NCBI GenBank assembly: GCA_050246945.1
Contig: JBFWVC010000011.1
Span: forward strand, 137,895 to 201,894
Direction of reading: 5' to 3'
Length of the DNA: 64,000 bases
DNA from: JAEUMD01 sp050246945
GTDB lineage: Bacteria; Pseudomonadota; Alphaproteobacteria; Rhizobiales; Hyphomicrobiaceae
Shown here: piece after piece, positions 9,059 through 18,037 of the stretch
How the letters are laid out: every line of letters begins with the position of its first letter
Numbering within the stretch: the stretch's first letter is position 1
The notes under the pieces: generated by a model
What the model saw: only the letters and a program-made list of their open reading frames with translations
Told to the model about the DNA's origin: nothing
Database searches by the model: none
Translations under genes and position numbers: made by a program

Positions 9059-9634
9059 TCAGCCGTTCCAGCGAGTTACCACTTCGGCAAGCGCAGGGCG
9101 CGGACGCTCCTCGGGCTTAGACGTTGCAGTGCCTATGTAAACGAAGCCAACGACGCGCTCGTTCTCAGCAAGGCCCAGCGCAGTACGTATGCGCGGGCTG
9201 TAAGCGATCCACTCCGTGAGCCAGCAGGTTGCATAGCCCATCGCGTTGGCGGCGACGCAGAGGTTCATCGCGGAGGCACCGGCTGAAAGGATCTGCTCCC
9301 ACTCGGGTGCGCCAGGCTTTGAAGTGACGCGCGAGATGACGGCGACAACCACGGGGGCGCGCATGAAGCGCTCACGCTCGGTCTTGAGCCGGATCTCGGA
9401 GGGCTCCATGGTGTCTTCAGCCTTGCACGCCTCGGCTATCCGTTCGCCAAATTGGCGGCGCGCCTCTCCCTCGAAGACGATGAATCGCCAGGGAACGAGC
9501 TTCTTGTGATCGGGCACACGCGCGGCGATTGTCAGAGCATCGTGGAGTTCCGCAGCCGAAGGCCCTGGTTCACTCATCAGGTCGGGTTTGACCGAGCGGC
9601 GCGTTTTCAGCAGGGCAAGGGTCATTTCATCCAT
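9059..9634 (-). CDS. Nitroreductase family protein
   Basis: 191 residues, matching the small YdjA-like branch of FMN-dependent nitroreductases. The N-terminal FMN-phosphate site (LLKTRRSVKPDLM), the APDHKKL-type segment (ARVPDHKKLVPWRFIVFEG), the central GASAMNLCVAANAMGYATCW helix and the IGTA segment near the end are present. These dimeric cytoplasmic enzymes reduce nitro- or quinone-like compounds with NAD(P)H; the physiological substrate is usually unknown. ATG 9634 was chosen; MTLALL three codons later is also possible. Confidence 0.9.
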   Translation of the reverse strand: MDEMTLALLKTRRSVKPDLMSEPGPSAAELHDALTIAARVPDHKKLVPWRFIVFEGEARRQFGERIAEACKAEDTMEPSEIRLKTERERFMRAPVVVAVISRVTSKPGAPEWEQILSAGASAMNLCVAANAMGYATCWLTEWIAYSPRIRTALGLAENERVVGFVYIGTATSKPEERPRPALAEVVTRWNG

Positions 9635-9782
9635 CAGGTTTTCCCATCGCGTCGACGCCGGGGGCCAAGTTGTGCCCCGCGCTGGAGATCGCGGTCCCTC
9701 GCTATAGCAAATCCGCTTCTGTTACAATGCGTGGAGTCGGCTCCACCGGCCGGACCGACCTTGCAAAAGCCACGAGGAGACC

Positions 9783-11798
9783 ATGCCCGCAACCGCGCCA
9801 CGAATAAACTTCAGCCTCCGTTGCAAACGCGGGTTTGCATGGGCCGTACTGTCCGCGCTGACACTGTGCCCGGGCGTTTCGAACGTTGCTCTGGCGCAGG
9901 AGGCCGCGGACCAGGACAAGCGTCCGGTGCTGATGGCTCTGATGGACGGTTCGGGTTCGATGTGGGGCGGGCTTGGCAGCGAGGGCCGGAGCAAGCTTGC
10001 GGCTGCGCGCGAAGCACTCCAGGCGGTTTTGCCGCGTGCGGCCGGATCGCACCGTCTCGGGCTCGCTGCTTTCGGCCCGGGCTGCAGGACTGCCGGTGTC
10101 ATTGTCGCGCCCCGGCAAAGCAGCGTAGAAGGCATCATCACGCCGTTGGTGAAATTCAACCCGCGCGGAAAGGGACCGCTCAGCGCCGGACTGAAGGCTG
10201 CGGGTGACGCCATCGACGACAGCAGCGGCGGCGCGATCGTGGTTTTCCATGATGGACTCGATAACTGCGGCGAGGACCAGTGCGCCGCCGCCGCCCAGTT
10301 GCATGCGGCAAAGCCTAACTTGAGAGTCTTTACCGTCTCGCTCGGAATGGAGGCCGCAGAGGTGGCGGCAATCACCTGCGTGGCGAAGGCGACAGGCGGG
10401 CGCGCCTTTGCCGCCGACGATCCCGATGGCGTGGTCAAGGCCCTCGAAGAGATCGCCAATCTCGTCGACACGAAAACGCCTGCACCGTCCTCGGCATCCC
10501 TACAGGAGACAGCGCCTGTTTCGAAGCCCGCCGAGACGGGACCATCAAGGCTGGTTGCCAGAGCCCGACTGGACGCCGGAGGCAGCGTCGTCTCGATGCC
10601 ATTGTCGTGGCGTGTAACCTCTACCGATGGGAACAGGGTTTTGCATGAGGCTGTTGCGCCGTCGTTGGCGGTGCCGCTCGCCAGCGGGCCAGTACGCGTC
10701 GAGGTGACGAGCGGGCGTATCGCAGTTCAACGCAATGTCGAGATCGCCAAAGAGGGCGACACTGTCCTGGACATTGCGCTCGATGCCGGGATCGTGCGAT
10801 TCGACACTGGCGCAGAGCGATTGGCAAGCGATGCAGAGGAGCCGCTCATCTTTCTGGAAACGCTTGCGTCGACCCAGACTGGCAACAACGCCCACACCGA
10901 ATCTCGTCCGTCCGGCCCTTTGTGGATAGCGCGGGGCAAGGCGATCGAGGCCATGCTTCCGCCGGGGGACTACCGCGCGGTAGCGGAATACGGTCTGGCG
11001 CGTGCCGTGGCGCAGGTTAGCGTCATTGCTGGCGAGGCTCTCAATCTGGCCCTTCCTCTTGAGGCGGGGCGGCTGGAGCTGTCCACCACGCCGCAAGGGC
11101 TCGACGATGTCGTCTACCGTATCGAGGTCGACGATCCAGACCGGCCTGGCGGGAGGCGCGAGTTGACGCAGACCGCACATGCGGCGCCTGCGTTCGTGCT
11201 TTCGACTGGCACCTACTATGTCTCGGCGGCGACCGGGGGTGAGAACGTGCGCCGCCTGGTCACCGTGCGTTCCGGCGAAGTGACGCGCGAAACCTTCAAC
11301 CTCGCACTCGTCAGTCTGGAGATCGAGGCCGCGGTCAATGGTGCGCCAGCCGGGCGCGAACCGCTCACGCTCAGCATCAAGCCACTGACAAACGGGGCCG
11401 GCGGAAAGCCTGCCGGCGAGCGGCTCGTATCAATGGGGTGGCCGATACGACTGGCGCCAGGAAGCTATCGGGTCACAGTACGGTACGGATTGAACGATGC
11501 TACGGCGTCGCGTGACGTCGATCTCCGTCCGGGCGATGCGCAACGGGTGCGGATCGACTTGAAGACAGCCGAAGTGAGCCTCGACATGACTGGGCCGGAC
11601 GGCAGCCCTCTCGGCGCAGTATGCGAGTTGAAGAGCCGGCAGGGCGACGTCATCTGGCGTACCGTCGAAATCCGCCCAAGACGGGTGGTTACTCCAGGGC
11701 AATACGCACTTCGCTGCCGCGCGGGCGCGGCCATTCGCGATATCGCGGTGACGGCGGCGGCCGGGCAAGTCACACGCGCGGCGCCGTTTGCCCCTTAG
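9783..11798 (+). CDS. Exported VWA-domain protein with repeated beta-sandwich domains
   Basis: 671 residues. A Sec signal peptide ends at about residue 39 (SNVALAQ|EAAD). The von Willebrand factor A domain covers ~45-235 with an intact metal site: DGSGSM (first Asp is residue 55), and FHDGLDNCGEDQC with paired Cys. The rest (~260-671) consists of about four to five beta-rich repeats of ~85 residues, each ending in a VxV...GE/GD-x-(2)-LxLxLxxG pattern (e.g. EGDTVLDIALDAG, AGEALNLALPLEAG). The downstream gene at 12233 shares those repeats. Expected in the periplasm or at the cell surface, probably in protein-protein contacts. Function unknown. Confidence 0.85.
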   Translation: MPATAPRINFSLRCKRGFAWAVLSALTLCPGVSNVALAQEAADQDKRPVLMALMDGSGSMWGGLGSEGRSKLAAAREALQAVLPRAAGSHRLGLAAFGPGCRTAGVIVAPRQSSVEGIITPLVKFNPRGKGPLSAGLKAAGDAIDDSSGGAIVVFHDGLDNCGEDQCAAAAQLHAAKPNLRVFTVSLGMEAAEVAAITCVAKATGGRAFAADDPDGVVKALEEIANLVDTKTPAPSSASLQETAPVSKPAETGPSRLVARARLDAGGSVVSMPLSWRVTSTDGNRVLHEAVAPSLAVPLASGPVRVEVTSGRIAVQRNVEIAKEGDTVLDIALDAGIVRFDTGAERLASDAEEPLIFLETLASTQTGNNAHTESRPSGPLWIARGKAIEAMLPPGDYRAVAEYGLARAVAQVSVIAGEALNLALPLEAGRLELSTTPQGLDDVVYRIEVDDPDRPGGRRELTQTAHAAPAFVLSTGTYYVSAATGGENVRRLVTVRSGEVTRETFNLALVSLEIEAAVNGAPAGREPLTLSIKPLTNGAGGKPAGERLVSMGWPIRLAPGSYRVTVRYGLNDATASRDVDLRPGDAQRVRIDLKTAEVSLDMTGPDGSPLGAVCELKSRQGDVIWRTVEIRPRRVVTPGQYALRCRAGAAIRDIAVTAAAGQVTRAAPFAP

Positions 11799-11903
11799 AA
11801 TCGTGCGGTTGTGAGAAACGCGTGCGTCATCATCATGTCGTCACAGTTGCACGATTGCTGTCTGATTGCTGCCGACAGGAAGCTTTTGCGTCAATCCCGG
11901 CTC

Positions 11904-11974
11904 GTGTCGTGATTGCGAAATTCGTCACATGCTGCAGCGAGTGTCGAACGAATTTCGCGTTTCTGACGACACTA
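11904..11974. repeat. Palindromic repeat, family E (copy 1)
   Basis: TGTCGTGATTGCGAAATTCG on the left pairs with CGAATTTCGCG and GACGACACTA on the right. Similar copies are at 43684-43773 (inverted) and 58962-59034. It is joined directly to a family-D and then a family-C repeat. Confidence 0.75.
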
Positions 11975-12100
11975 CAGCAGGTCAGTATGAGATTGAATCA
12001 GGCCTGACCATCGTGGCCTGCTCTGTCTCTTTGTTTGAGAGACTGATTCACGCCTTCGATGGAAGCATGGCTGCTTCCATCGCAGACGATCAGGCTCTAG
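11975..12100. repeat. Interspersed repeat, family D (copy 1)
   Basis: About 125 bp containing GATTGAATCAGGCCTGACCA, TCGTGGCCTGCTCTGTCTC and TTTGTTTGAGAGACTGATTC, ending GATCAGGCTCTAG. The same order of blocks with ~75% identity occurs at 32028-32150. No open reading frame fits it. Confidence 0.75.
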
Positions 12101-12192
12101 AAAAATCAATGCAATGGTGTGATTCAGATCGAGAAGTCCGCCTCGCCACCCAGCCAAGTCGTATGAAACGGATTTCTCGACCATCACACTAG
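12097..12192. repeat. Palindromic repeat, family C (copy 1), CTAG to CTAG
   Basis: Bounded by CTAG at 12097-12100 and 12189-12192. Long imperfect inverted repeat: GTGTGATTCAGATCGAGAAG near the left end pairs with TTTCTCGACCATCACAC at the right. Other copies are at 15730-15804 and 59031-59124. Confidence 0.8.
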
Positions 12193-12232
12193 CCGGAGTT
12201 CAGGTCGGTCTTCTGGCTCAGCAAGAATTTGA

Positions 12233-13312
12233 ATGTCTGATCGCGGCAGAACGGTGGGAAGGAGCATAGAACGGGCGATGGCGGCCGGTGCAACGAGGTT
12301 TCGAACAATCATCTCGCATGCGGCATACACCGCGGGGCTCTCAATCGCTCTCGTGCTCGCTCCCTTGCCCGGATCCGGACCTCACCACCTCCTCGCACAA
12401 CAGGCCGGCGGCTGGTCAGCCGATCTCGACATCAAGGCTACAAAGCCCGCAGCGCCCGTAGAAGCACCCCAGCCGTCTCAGCCCCAGCCGGACAGCGGCA
12501 TAGGCACTACTGTCCTCAAGAAGAAGTCCGTGGATGGCGGAGTACCGGCCGACGCTTCGAAGGTTCGACTGGTCGCACTTCTCACCGCCGACGGTCAACG
12601 AATCGAGCAAGAAATCGTCTGGCGCGTGTACGAGGAAAGCGGCGAGACACAATCGGCGGGAAAGCTGCTCTCCACACTCAACGCGGCATCTCCCGTGCTG
12701 ACGCTGAAGCCCGGCAGCTATTTTGTGAACGTTTCATTCGGGCGGGCAAACCTGACGCGGAAGATCACTGTGGCCGAAGGTGTCGAGGCGACCGAGCCGT
12801 TCGTTCTAAACGCGGGCGGCTTGCGTGTTCGGCTCAACCCGATTGCTGGCGGCATGGAAGGCATGAAGGCCTCCTACGATATTCTCACCGACGAACGAGA
12901 CCAGAGCGGCAACCGCCGCGTTGTATTCAGTCACGCGAGGCCCGGGATCGTCATTCGGCTCAACTCGGGCATCTACCACATCGTCTCGACGCTGGGCGAC
13001 GCCAACGCGACTGTCGGGGCCGACGTGACCGTGGAGGCCGGAAAGCTCACAGAAGCCACCATCGCGCACAAAGCGGGGCGCGTGACACTCAAACTCGTCA
13101 CACGTCAGGGCGGCGAGGCTCTCCCCGATACGGAGTGGACGGTGCTGACGACTGACGGGCAAACCGTCAAATCGAGCGTCGGGGCGCTGCCGACGCACAT
13201 CCTGGCGCCCGGTCGCTATCTCGCAGTCGCCAAGTCGCAGGGCCGTGTCTTCCGGCAGTCGTTCGAGATTGCCGACGGGCAGTCGATCCAGGTCGAGGTC
13301 TTGCGGCAGTAG
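12233..13312 (+). CDS. Exported beta-repeat protein, paralogue of the upstream VWA protein without VWA domain
   Basis: 359 residues. A long N-region precedes a signal-type hydrophobic stretch (TAGLSIALVLAPLPGSG, ~43-60). Residues ~100-359 hold three beta-sandwich repeats of the kind in the VWA protein at 9783: KPGSYFVNVSFGRANLTRKI, NSGIYHIVSTLGDANATVGA, APGRYLAVAKSQGRVFRQSF. Each carries the (K/N)(P/S)GxYxVxxxxG signature. The likely location is periplasm or surface. It looks like the C-terminal module of its neighbour made as a separate protein. The start could be the later ATG at MAAGATRF. Function unknown. Confidence 0.75.
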   Translation: MSDRGRTVGRSIERAMAAGATRFRTIISHAAYTAGLSIALVLAPLPGSGPHHLLAQQAGGWSADLDIKATKPAAPVEAPQPSQPQPDSGIGTTVLKKKSVDGGVPADASKVRLVALLTADGQRIEQEIVWRVYEESGETQSAGKLLSTLNAASPVLTLKPGSYFVNVSFGRANLTRKITVAEGVEATEPFVLNAGGLRVRLNPIAGGMEGMKASYDILTDERDQSGNRRVVFSHARPGIVIRLNSGIYHIVSTLGDANATVGADVTVEAGKLTEATIAHKAGRVTLKLVTRQGGEALPDTEWTVLTTDGQTVKSSVGALPTHILAPGRYLAVAKSQGRVFRQSFEIADGQSIQVEVLRQ

Positions 13313-13357
13313 ATTGAAGGGGCGCGAGGCTCGATGGCGGGGAACAGGTGCCGCCGA

Positions 13358-14041
13358 TCAGAAATCGTTGAGCACCCAATCGGTCGGACAGTGGTTCGCC
13401 ATCATGCGTTGATCCACCTCGGCCTGCTGCGCTTTCGCGCCATGATCCCAGAATATCTGGCGCGCGATCTGCCAATGCTCGCAGGCCGAGGTAAGGTCTT
13501 GCTCGTTGGCCATGATATCTCCAAGTTCGAGACGTGCGGCGGCATGGGTATCGTCATCCTTGAGACGTGACGCGAGAATGATGGCACGGCGCAGATGGGA
13601 TTTCACGACCGCGTCGGAGGCGTGGCCAGCCATTAAGTCGCGGGCCAGCTCAAGAGAGAGGCGGGCTACTGCCGCATCATCGAATCGCTGTTCGGCCTGG
13701 AGCAATTCGGTCTTGCGGGCCGCAATTGCATTTGAAGCCGGTTCCTTCAACGTTTCGGGCAATGTTTCGGGAACCGCGACGGGTTCAGGACTGCGCGCCA
13801 ACGCGTCAGACGCGGCGGGCTTCAGCGGCAACGCGGGTGGCGCTTGGGTTGTCGTGCGCGTCGCGCCGGAGGGGGCGGACGCATGCTCAGGCGCCGGCTC
13901 CGCTGTGGGCTCAATACTGGGGTCCGTGCGGTCGCGCCCTGCAATGACCACGACGGCAATCAGGGCGAGGACAACAAGCGGCAGCAACAGAAGCGACCAA
14001 CCCACCTGGCCGTCGAAATCGATCAGCGTCGTCAGGACCAT
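13358..14041 (-). CDS. Single-pass membrane protein with helical-repeat C-terminal domain
   Basis: 227 residues. One membrane helix (LLLLPLVVLALIAVVVIAG, ~17-36), then a Pro/Ala/Glu-rich linker to ~105. A helical C-terminal domain (~110-215) is TPR-like: FDDAAVARLSLELARDLMAG, then THAAARLELGDIMANEQDLT, SACEHWQIARQIFWDHG. It converges on the beta-repeat gene at 12233. Topology suggests an N-terminal anchor with the helical domain acting as a scaffold. No enzymatic motif. Confidence 0.7.
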   Translation of the reverse strand: MVLTTLIDFDGQVGWSLLLLPLVVLALIAVVVIAGRDRTDPSIEPTAEPAPEHASAPSGATRTTTQAPPALPLKPAASDALARSPEPVAVPETLPETLKEPASNAIAARKTELLQAEQRFDDAAVARLSLELARDLMAGHASDAVVKSHLRRAIILASRLKDDDTHAAARLELGDIMANEQDLTSACEHWQIARQIFWDHGAKAQQAEVDQRMMANHCPTDWVLNDF

Positions 14042-14138
14042 ACGTGCCCCCGGGCAACCTTACAGTCAATGCAGCGCAAAGTGCTGCCGGTTGAGCCGCC
14101 ATCTCGGCAACCACTTCGCTCCCGCGAGCAGCACAGGC

Positions 14139-15203
14139 TCAGCGCACAGGAACACCATACATCAGGCCTCCCTGCGTCCACAGCCTGTTGTAGCCGCGCG
14201 CCAATTGCAGATCGGATCCGGCGCCAAGGTTCCTCTCAAATATCTCGCCGTAGTTTCCGACCGCAGCGATCATGCGCCGTGCCCATTCTGCATCAAGTCC
14301 CAGAGACTGACCCAGCGTGCTGCCCGTGCCGAGCAGACGGCGCACATCCTCGATCGCAGAATTTGCCATGCCGGAGACATTCTTGCTATCGACGCCCAGC
14401 TCCTCCGCTACGATGAGCGCCATGCGGACCCAGCGCAGTATGGCAAACCAATTGGGATCCTGTATGCGTACGGCTGGTCCAAGCGGCTCCTTGGAGACGA
14501 ACTCGGGAAGAATTGCGTGCTGCGTTGGCGCGGCGAGCGTGCGCCGGGCGGCGGCCAGCTGTGTGACTTCTCCGGTCAGCGCCGTGCAGGCGCCAGACTC
14601 GTATGCAGCGAGCAGATCTTTCCAGTTGGCTCTCTTGACCAGCCTGTAGTTCATGCGGTGGTGACCGAGGAATCGCGCCACCTTTTCTTGGGCACGCGTG
14701 TCTGAGACCACGCAAATCGTTGCGCCCGACAGTTCCAGCACGCTGGAAAGCCCGTGACTTTTGGGCACGAGAAAGCCCTGGCCGTCATAAACGAGGATAT
14801 CGACGAAGCGGATCTTGAACTCGGTATCGTGGCTCAGCGTCCACGCCGAGGACTGGGAGAGCAGATCGACCTCGGCGGCAGCGAGAGACCGGAAGCCCTG
14901 CGCCCGCGACATCGGCTTGAAGGCCACCTTGGATTTGTCACCGAGTACCGCTGCCGCCACGGCCCGGCAAAAATCAATGTCGATCCCCTTCCATCTTCCA
15001 TATCGGTCGGAAATGGCGAAACCGGGCAGCTGATCGCTGACGCCACAAACCAACTCGCCGCGGGATTTGACGCTTTCGAGCGTGCCTGCGTCGACCTTTC
15101 CGGCAGCCAACACCACACCGAGCAGCGCCGCTACGGCAGGCACGAGTGGATGGGCGCTCGGTCGAGCAGTCCCCTGGAACGAGATTCGTGATTGGAGCAG
15201 CAA
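14139..15203 (-). CDS. Amino-acid ABC transporter substrate-binding protein (AapJ/BztA type), orphan
   Basis: 354 residues. After a Sec signal (LVPAVAALLGVVLAAGKVDA) comes a family-3 solute-binding fold: TLESVKSRGELVCGVSDQLP, RWKGIDIDFCRAVAAAVLGD, and C-terminal NYGEIFERNLGAGSDLQLAR followed by GYNRLWTQGGLMYGVPVR. The last segment is typical of general L-amino-acid binding proteins of Rhizobiales. It would capture amino acids in the periplasm for an ABC importer, but no permease or ATPase gene lies near, so it must work with a distant transporter or act as a sensor. Confidence 0.88.
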   Translation of the reverse strand: MLLQSRISFQGTARPSAHPLVPAVAALLGVVLAAGKVDAGTLESVKSRGELVCGVSDQLPGFAISDRYGRWKGIDIDFCRAVAAAVLGDKSKVAFKPMSRAQGFRSLAAAEVDLLSQSSAWTLSHDTEFKIRFVDILVYDGQGFLVPKSHGLSSVLELSGATICVVSDTRAQEKVARFLGHHRMNYRLVKRANWKDLLAAYESGACTALTGEVTQLAAARRTLAAPTQHAILPEFVSKEPLGPAVRIQDPNWFAILRWVRMALIVAEELGVDSKNVSGMANSAIEDVRRLLGTGSTLGQSLGLDAEWARRMIAAVGNYGEIFERNLGAGSDLQLARGYNRLWTQGGLMYGVPVR

Positions 15204-15587
15204 GGCAGGATACTTCCTGATGGTGCGGTCAGATGTTGAACCGGAACGGCGGTGAAGCGAGATCGCCGCTGTTTAGTGAGCAACGTCCCGCACCCATGAC
15301 CCGACCGACGGCATTGGTCAAGGACTTGACCTGACGGCGAACTTGCGTCTCAGCGGGGGGCGGGCAATATGCACCGCCGCGGCATAACAGGAGCTAGCCC
15401 GATTTATTCAAGGCTTCACGGTCGGTATGGAAGCTCGATCGGCGAAATGCCCGGAGAGGGCCACGGCGCGACGCGGAAAGACCTGGCAAGCGGTTCGATG
15501 TCGCAGTTCGACATCCCGGCCCCGCCGTTCGCACACTCATGTAGTGCCGATGCGCGGGGCAATCAATGGATCGGGCAGGGTTCCGGA

Positions 15588-15731
15588 CCCTGGTGTTCCA
15601 ACACTGTCGCCTGGTTCCATATCGGGAACCAAGTGTCAGCCCGGAACTTCTGATTTTTTGGTCTGTGTTCTGGATTCACTGACGTTTGACGACCTTCGCC
15701 CGCTACTCAATTGTCAGATCCAGAACTCGAG
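15588..15731. repeat. Palindromic repeat, family B (copy 1)
   Basis: Starts CCTGGTGTTCC and includes GTGTTCTGGATTCACTGACG and TTTGACGACCTTCGCCCG; the right arm is degraded (CAATTGTCAGATCCAGAAC). Full-length copies are at 17895-18037 and 49777-49920, and a deleted copy at 63815-63882. Confidence 0.8.
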
Positions 15732-15804
15732 TGTCATTCAGATCGAGAAGTCCGCCTCGCAACTCAGCCGAAAAGGATGTAACGGACTTCTCGATCAATG
15801 CACG
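15730..15804. repeat. Palindromic repeat, family C (copy 2)
   Basis: AGTGTCATTCAGATCGAGAA and GTCCGCCTCGCAACTCAGCC on the left; CGGACTTCTCGATCAATGCAC on the right is the inverted arm. It abuts the family-B copy. The metC ribosome-binding region starts about 13 bp after it. Confidence 0.75.
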
Positions 15805-15822
15805 AGTTCGCGGAACAGAAGG

Positions 15823-17037
15823 ATGGCCCGCCTCATGAGCCAGGACAACGCCGACAAGCCTCATGGCCGACACGCCAGGCACGCCGATGCGACGGATGCC
15901 GTTCACGTTGGCCGCAAGCCATTCGACAGCAATGGCTTCGTCAACACGCCGGTCTATCGCGGCTCCACCGTGCTGTTCCCGACGCTCCAGGCGCTTGTCA
16001 CGCGCGACCAGCCCTATACCTATGGTCGGCGCGCGACGCCTACGACGACGGCCCTGTCCGACGCAATCGCAGTGCTCGAGGGCGGGAATGCGACCATTCT
16101 TACGAGTTCGGGTCTGCAGGCTGTGGCGACGGCACTTCTGGCGTTCGCGGAGGCCGGCGACACCATCCTCATGGTCGACAGTGTCTATCAACCGACGCGC
16201 AAGTTCTGCGACACGACCTTGAAGCGTCTCGGCGTGACGACGATCTACTACGAGCCTCTGATCGGTGCCGGCATCAAGGATCTCATCACACCGAACACGC
16301 GCCTCATTTTCACCGAGAGCCCCGGCTCGCAGACGTTCGAGGTACAGGATATCCCGGCGATCGCACAGGTCGCGCGGGAGGCTGGCATATGGCTGCTGTT
16401 GGACAATACCTGGGCGAGCCCTCTCTATTTCAAGCCATTCCAGCATGGCGTCGATGTTTCGATCCAAGCAGCGACAAAATATATCGTGGGCCACGCGGAT
16501 GCGATGCTCGGCGCGGTCACGGGCAACGCGCGCGCGGCATTGCATCTCGACCGGATCAAGGAGGCCCTCGGCACGTCGCCTGGCTCGGAGGAGACATTCC
16601 TCGCTCTGCGTGGCCTTCGTACGCTCGACGTGAGGCTCGCGCGCCACCACGCGCATGGCCTGGAGATGGCCCGCTGGCTTGCGGCGCGGCCCGAGGTGCG
16701 CCGTGTCATACACCCGGCGCTGGAAGGCGATCCCGGTCATGAACTCTGGAAGCGCGACTTTCTCGGCGCGTCGGGATTGTTCGCATTCGTGCTGGAGCCA
16801 CCCGTTTCGCAGCATGCGCTGGCGGCCTTCGTCGATCATCTGGAGCTGTTCGGAATGGGATATTCCTGGGGCGGGTACGAAAGCCTCATTCTTCCGTTTG
16901 ATCCGCGGCCCTATCGAACAGCAACACAGTGGACCGAGACCGGCACAGCGCTGCGTATCCACATAGGCCTTGAGGATCCAGCCGACCTGAAGCGCGATCT
17001 CGATGCGGGATTTGAGCGTCTCAAGGCGGCGCGCTAG
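15823..17037 (+). CDS. metC: Cystathionine beta-lyase
   Basis: 404 residues from ATG 15823; a second in-frame ATG at 15835 has better spacing from AGAAGG (15817-15822) and may be the true start. Fold-type I PLP enzyme of the Cys/Met metabolism family: PVYRGSTVLFPTLQAL, TYGRRATPTTTALSDAIAVL, LLLDNTWASPLYFKPFQHGV, and the PLP lysine in AATKYIVGHADAMLG (Lys219). The SSGLQA and GHxD signatures match alphaproteobacterial MetC. It converts cystathionine to homocysteine, pyruvate and ammonia in methionine synthesis. Stands alone; length is normal. Confidence 0.93.
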   Translation: MARLMSQDNADKPHGRHARHADATDAVHVGRKPFDSNGFVNTPVYRGSTVLFPTLQALVTRDQPYTYGRRATPTTTALSDAIAVLEGGNATILTSSGLQAVATALLAFAEAGDTILMVDSVYQPTRKFCDTTLKRLGVTTIYYEPLIGAGIKDLITPNTRLIFTESPGSQTFEVQDIPAIAQVAREAGIWLLLDNTWASPLYFKPFQHGVDVSIQAATKYIVGHADAMLGAVTGNARAALHLDRIKEALGTSPGSEETFLALRGLRTLDVRLARHHAHGLEMARWLAARPEVRRVIHPALEGDPGHELWKRDFLGASGLFAFVLEPPVSQHALAAFVDHLELFGMGYSWGGYESLILPFDPRPYRTATQWTETGTALRIHIGLEDPADLKRDLDAGFERLKAAR

Positions 17038-17106
17038 AGAAGCCCATCGTGCAGGAGGGGCGTGTCATGACGAAGCGAAGGGCTGTGACTGGCTTTCTTC
17101 GGCTTC

Positions 17107-17871
17107 TCATGTATTGCCGGTTGCGACCGGTCGGCCTTCGATAGCCTCAGCAATCGATCGCGCGATCAATCGGGGCACCTCGGGAAATGCGCCGACCGGA
17201 CCGGTGTAGACAATCGCGCCATCGAACTTCCCGATGGCCTGGGGCACGTCCTCTGCTGCATGCAGGCCGTCACCGTTGAAGAAACCGACCACGACCGTCG
17301 GTCGCGTATCAGCCATTACAGCATCGTCCAGGAACGGCGCTTCCTCCAGAAATCCGGTTTCAACGCACGCAAACCCGCCAAGCTCTCTCAGGCAAGCAGC
17401 GACAGCCTCCGTCGCCTTAGCAGAGGCGCGCGCCACCTTCGAGCCGTGGCCGACAAGCAGCAGCCTCGCGTCCTGCGCCGGCACACCGATCTGATGAGTC
17501 GCGGCTTTCGCTCTTTCGCGGATGATGACTGGGAGTGGTCCTTCGAGGCCGAGAGGGGTGAGCACACGACAACGCGCGGCCAGCCCTGCATCTGCCAACC
17601 GTTTCGGAAGCTTCACCTTCACGAAGTAGCCCGGAGCCATGAAGAACGGGTAGAGCAGAATCGGACCGGTGGTGCGCCGCGCCACGTCAGAGAGCGCTGC
17701 TTCCAGCGTTGGTTCGCCGCTCAGAACACCGGCGGCAACGGCAACATTGGGCAACTCGGCTGCGGCTATCTGTGCGTGCTCCATCAATATGGCGTTGGAG
17801 TAGGCCCCGCCACGTTCGCCGTGTGCGACGAGCACCGCTGCTGCTGCAACTGACATCTCCGGCGCGCGCAT
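17107..17871 (-). CDS. cbiX: CbiX-type sirohydrochlorin chelatase
   Basis: 254 residues from ATG 17871; the frame is open further upstream, but only through repeat B. Two tandem CbiX half-domains: AVLVAHGERGGAYSNAILME with the metal-binding His, and LLLVGHGSKVARASAKATEA. A characteristic FFMAPGYFVKVKLPKRLADA follows in the first half and GFLEEAPFLDDAV in the second. The family inserts Co2+ or Fe2+ into sirohydrochlorin for cobalamin or siroheme, or metal into related tetrapyrroles. No other cobalamin or siroheme genes are adjacent. Confidence 0.87.
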   Translation of the reverse strand: MRAPEMSVAAAAVLVAHGERGGAYSNAILMEHAQIAAAELPNVAVAAGVLSGEPTLEAALSDVARRTTGPILLYPFFMAPGYFVKVKLPKRLADAGLAARCRVLTPLGLEGPLPVIIRERAKAATHQIGVPAQDARLLLVGHGSKVARASAKATEAVAACLRELGGFACVETGFLEEAPFLDDAVMADTRPTVVVGFFNGDGLHAAEDVPQAIGKFDGAIVYTGPVGAFPEVPRLIARSIAEAIEGRPVATGNT

Positions 17872-17894
17872 GTTCTGTTCCGATGAATTGATTG

Positions 17895-18037
17895 CTAGTG
17901 TTCCCAATCTGTCGCCTGGTTGTCTATCCAGCACCAACGCGTCACCCCGGAACCCTGGCAATTCTTCGGTTTGTGTTCCGGATTCACCAACGTTTGACGA
18001 CCTTTGCGTGAGAGTCAAACGTCATACCCGGATCACT
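17895..18037. repeat. Palindromic repeat, family B (copy 2)
   Basis: Starts with CTAG (17895-17898) and GTGTTCCCAATCTGTCGCCT; contains TTGTGTTCCGGATTCACCAA, CGTTTGACGACC, then GAGTCAAACGTCATACCCGG and ATCACT. The inner arms ACGTTTGAC and GTCAAACGT are perfect inverted repeats. It lies just upstream of cbiX and probably separates it from its promoter or contains it. Confidence 0.8.

Larger units (their letters stand above)
15204..15822. other. Intergenic region filled mostly by repeats
   Basis: No supported gene. The second half holds a family-B repeat (15588-15731) joined to a family-C repeat (15730-15804), which reaches within 20 bp of the metC start. A frame running through both repeats into metC is open by chance and has no protein-like composition. 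Confidence 0.5.

Noticed and set aside
15427..15822. N-terminal extension of metC
   Set aside because: The frame runs through two intergenic repeats, and homologous enzymes begin near the internal ATG.
15703..16962. 419-codon frame on the minus strand across metC
   Set aside because: Antisense shadow of metC in GC-rich DNA; no family match in composition and no ribosome-binding site.
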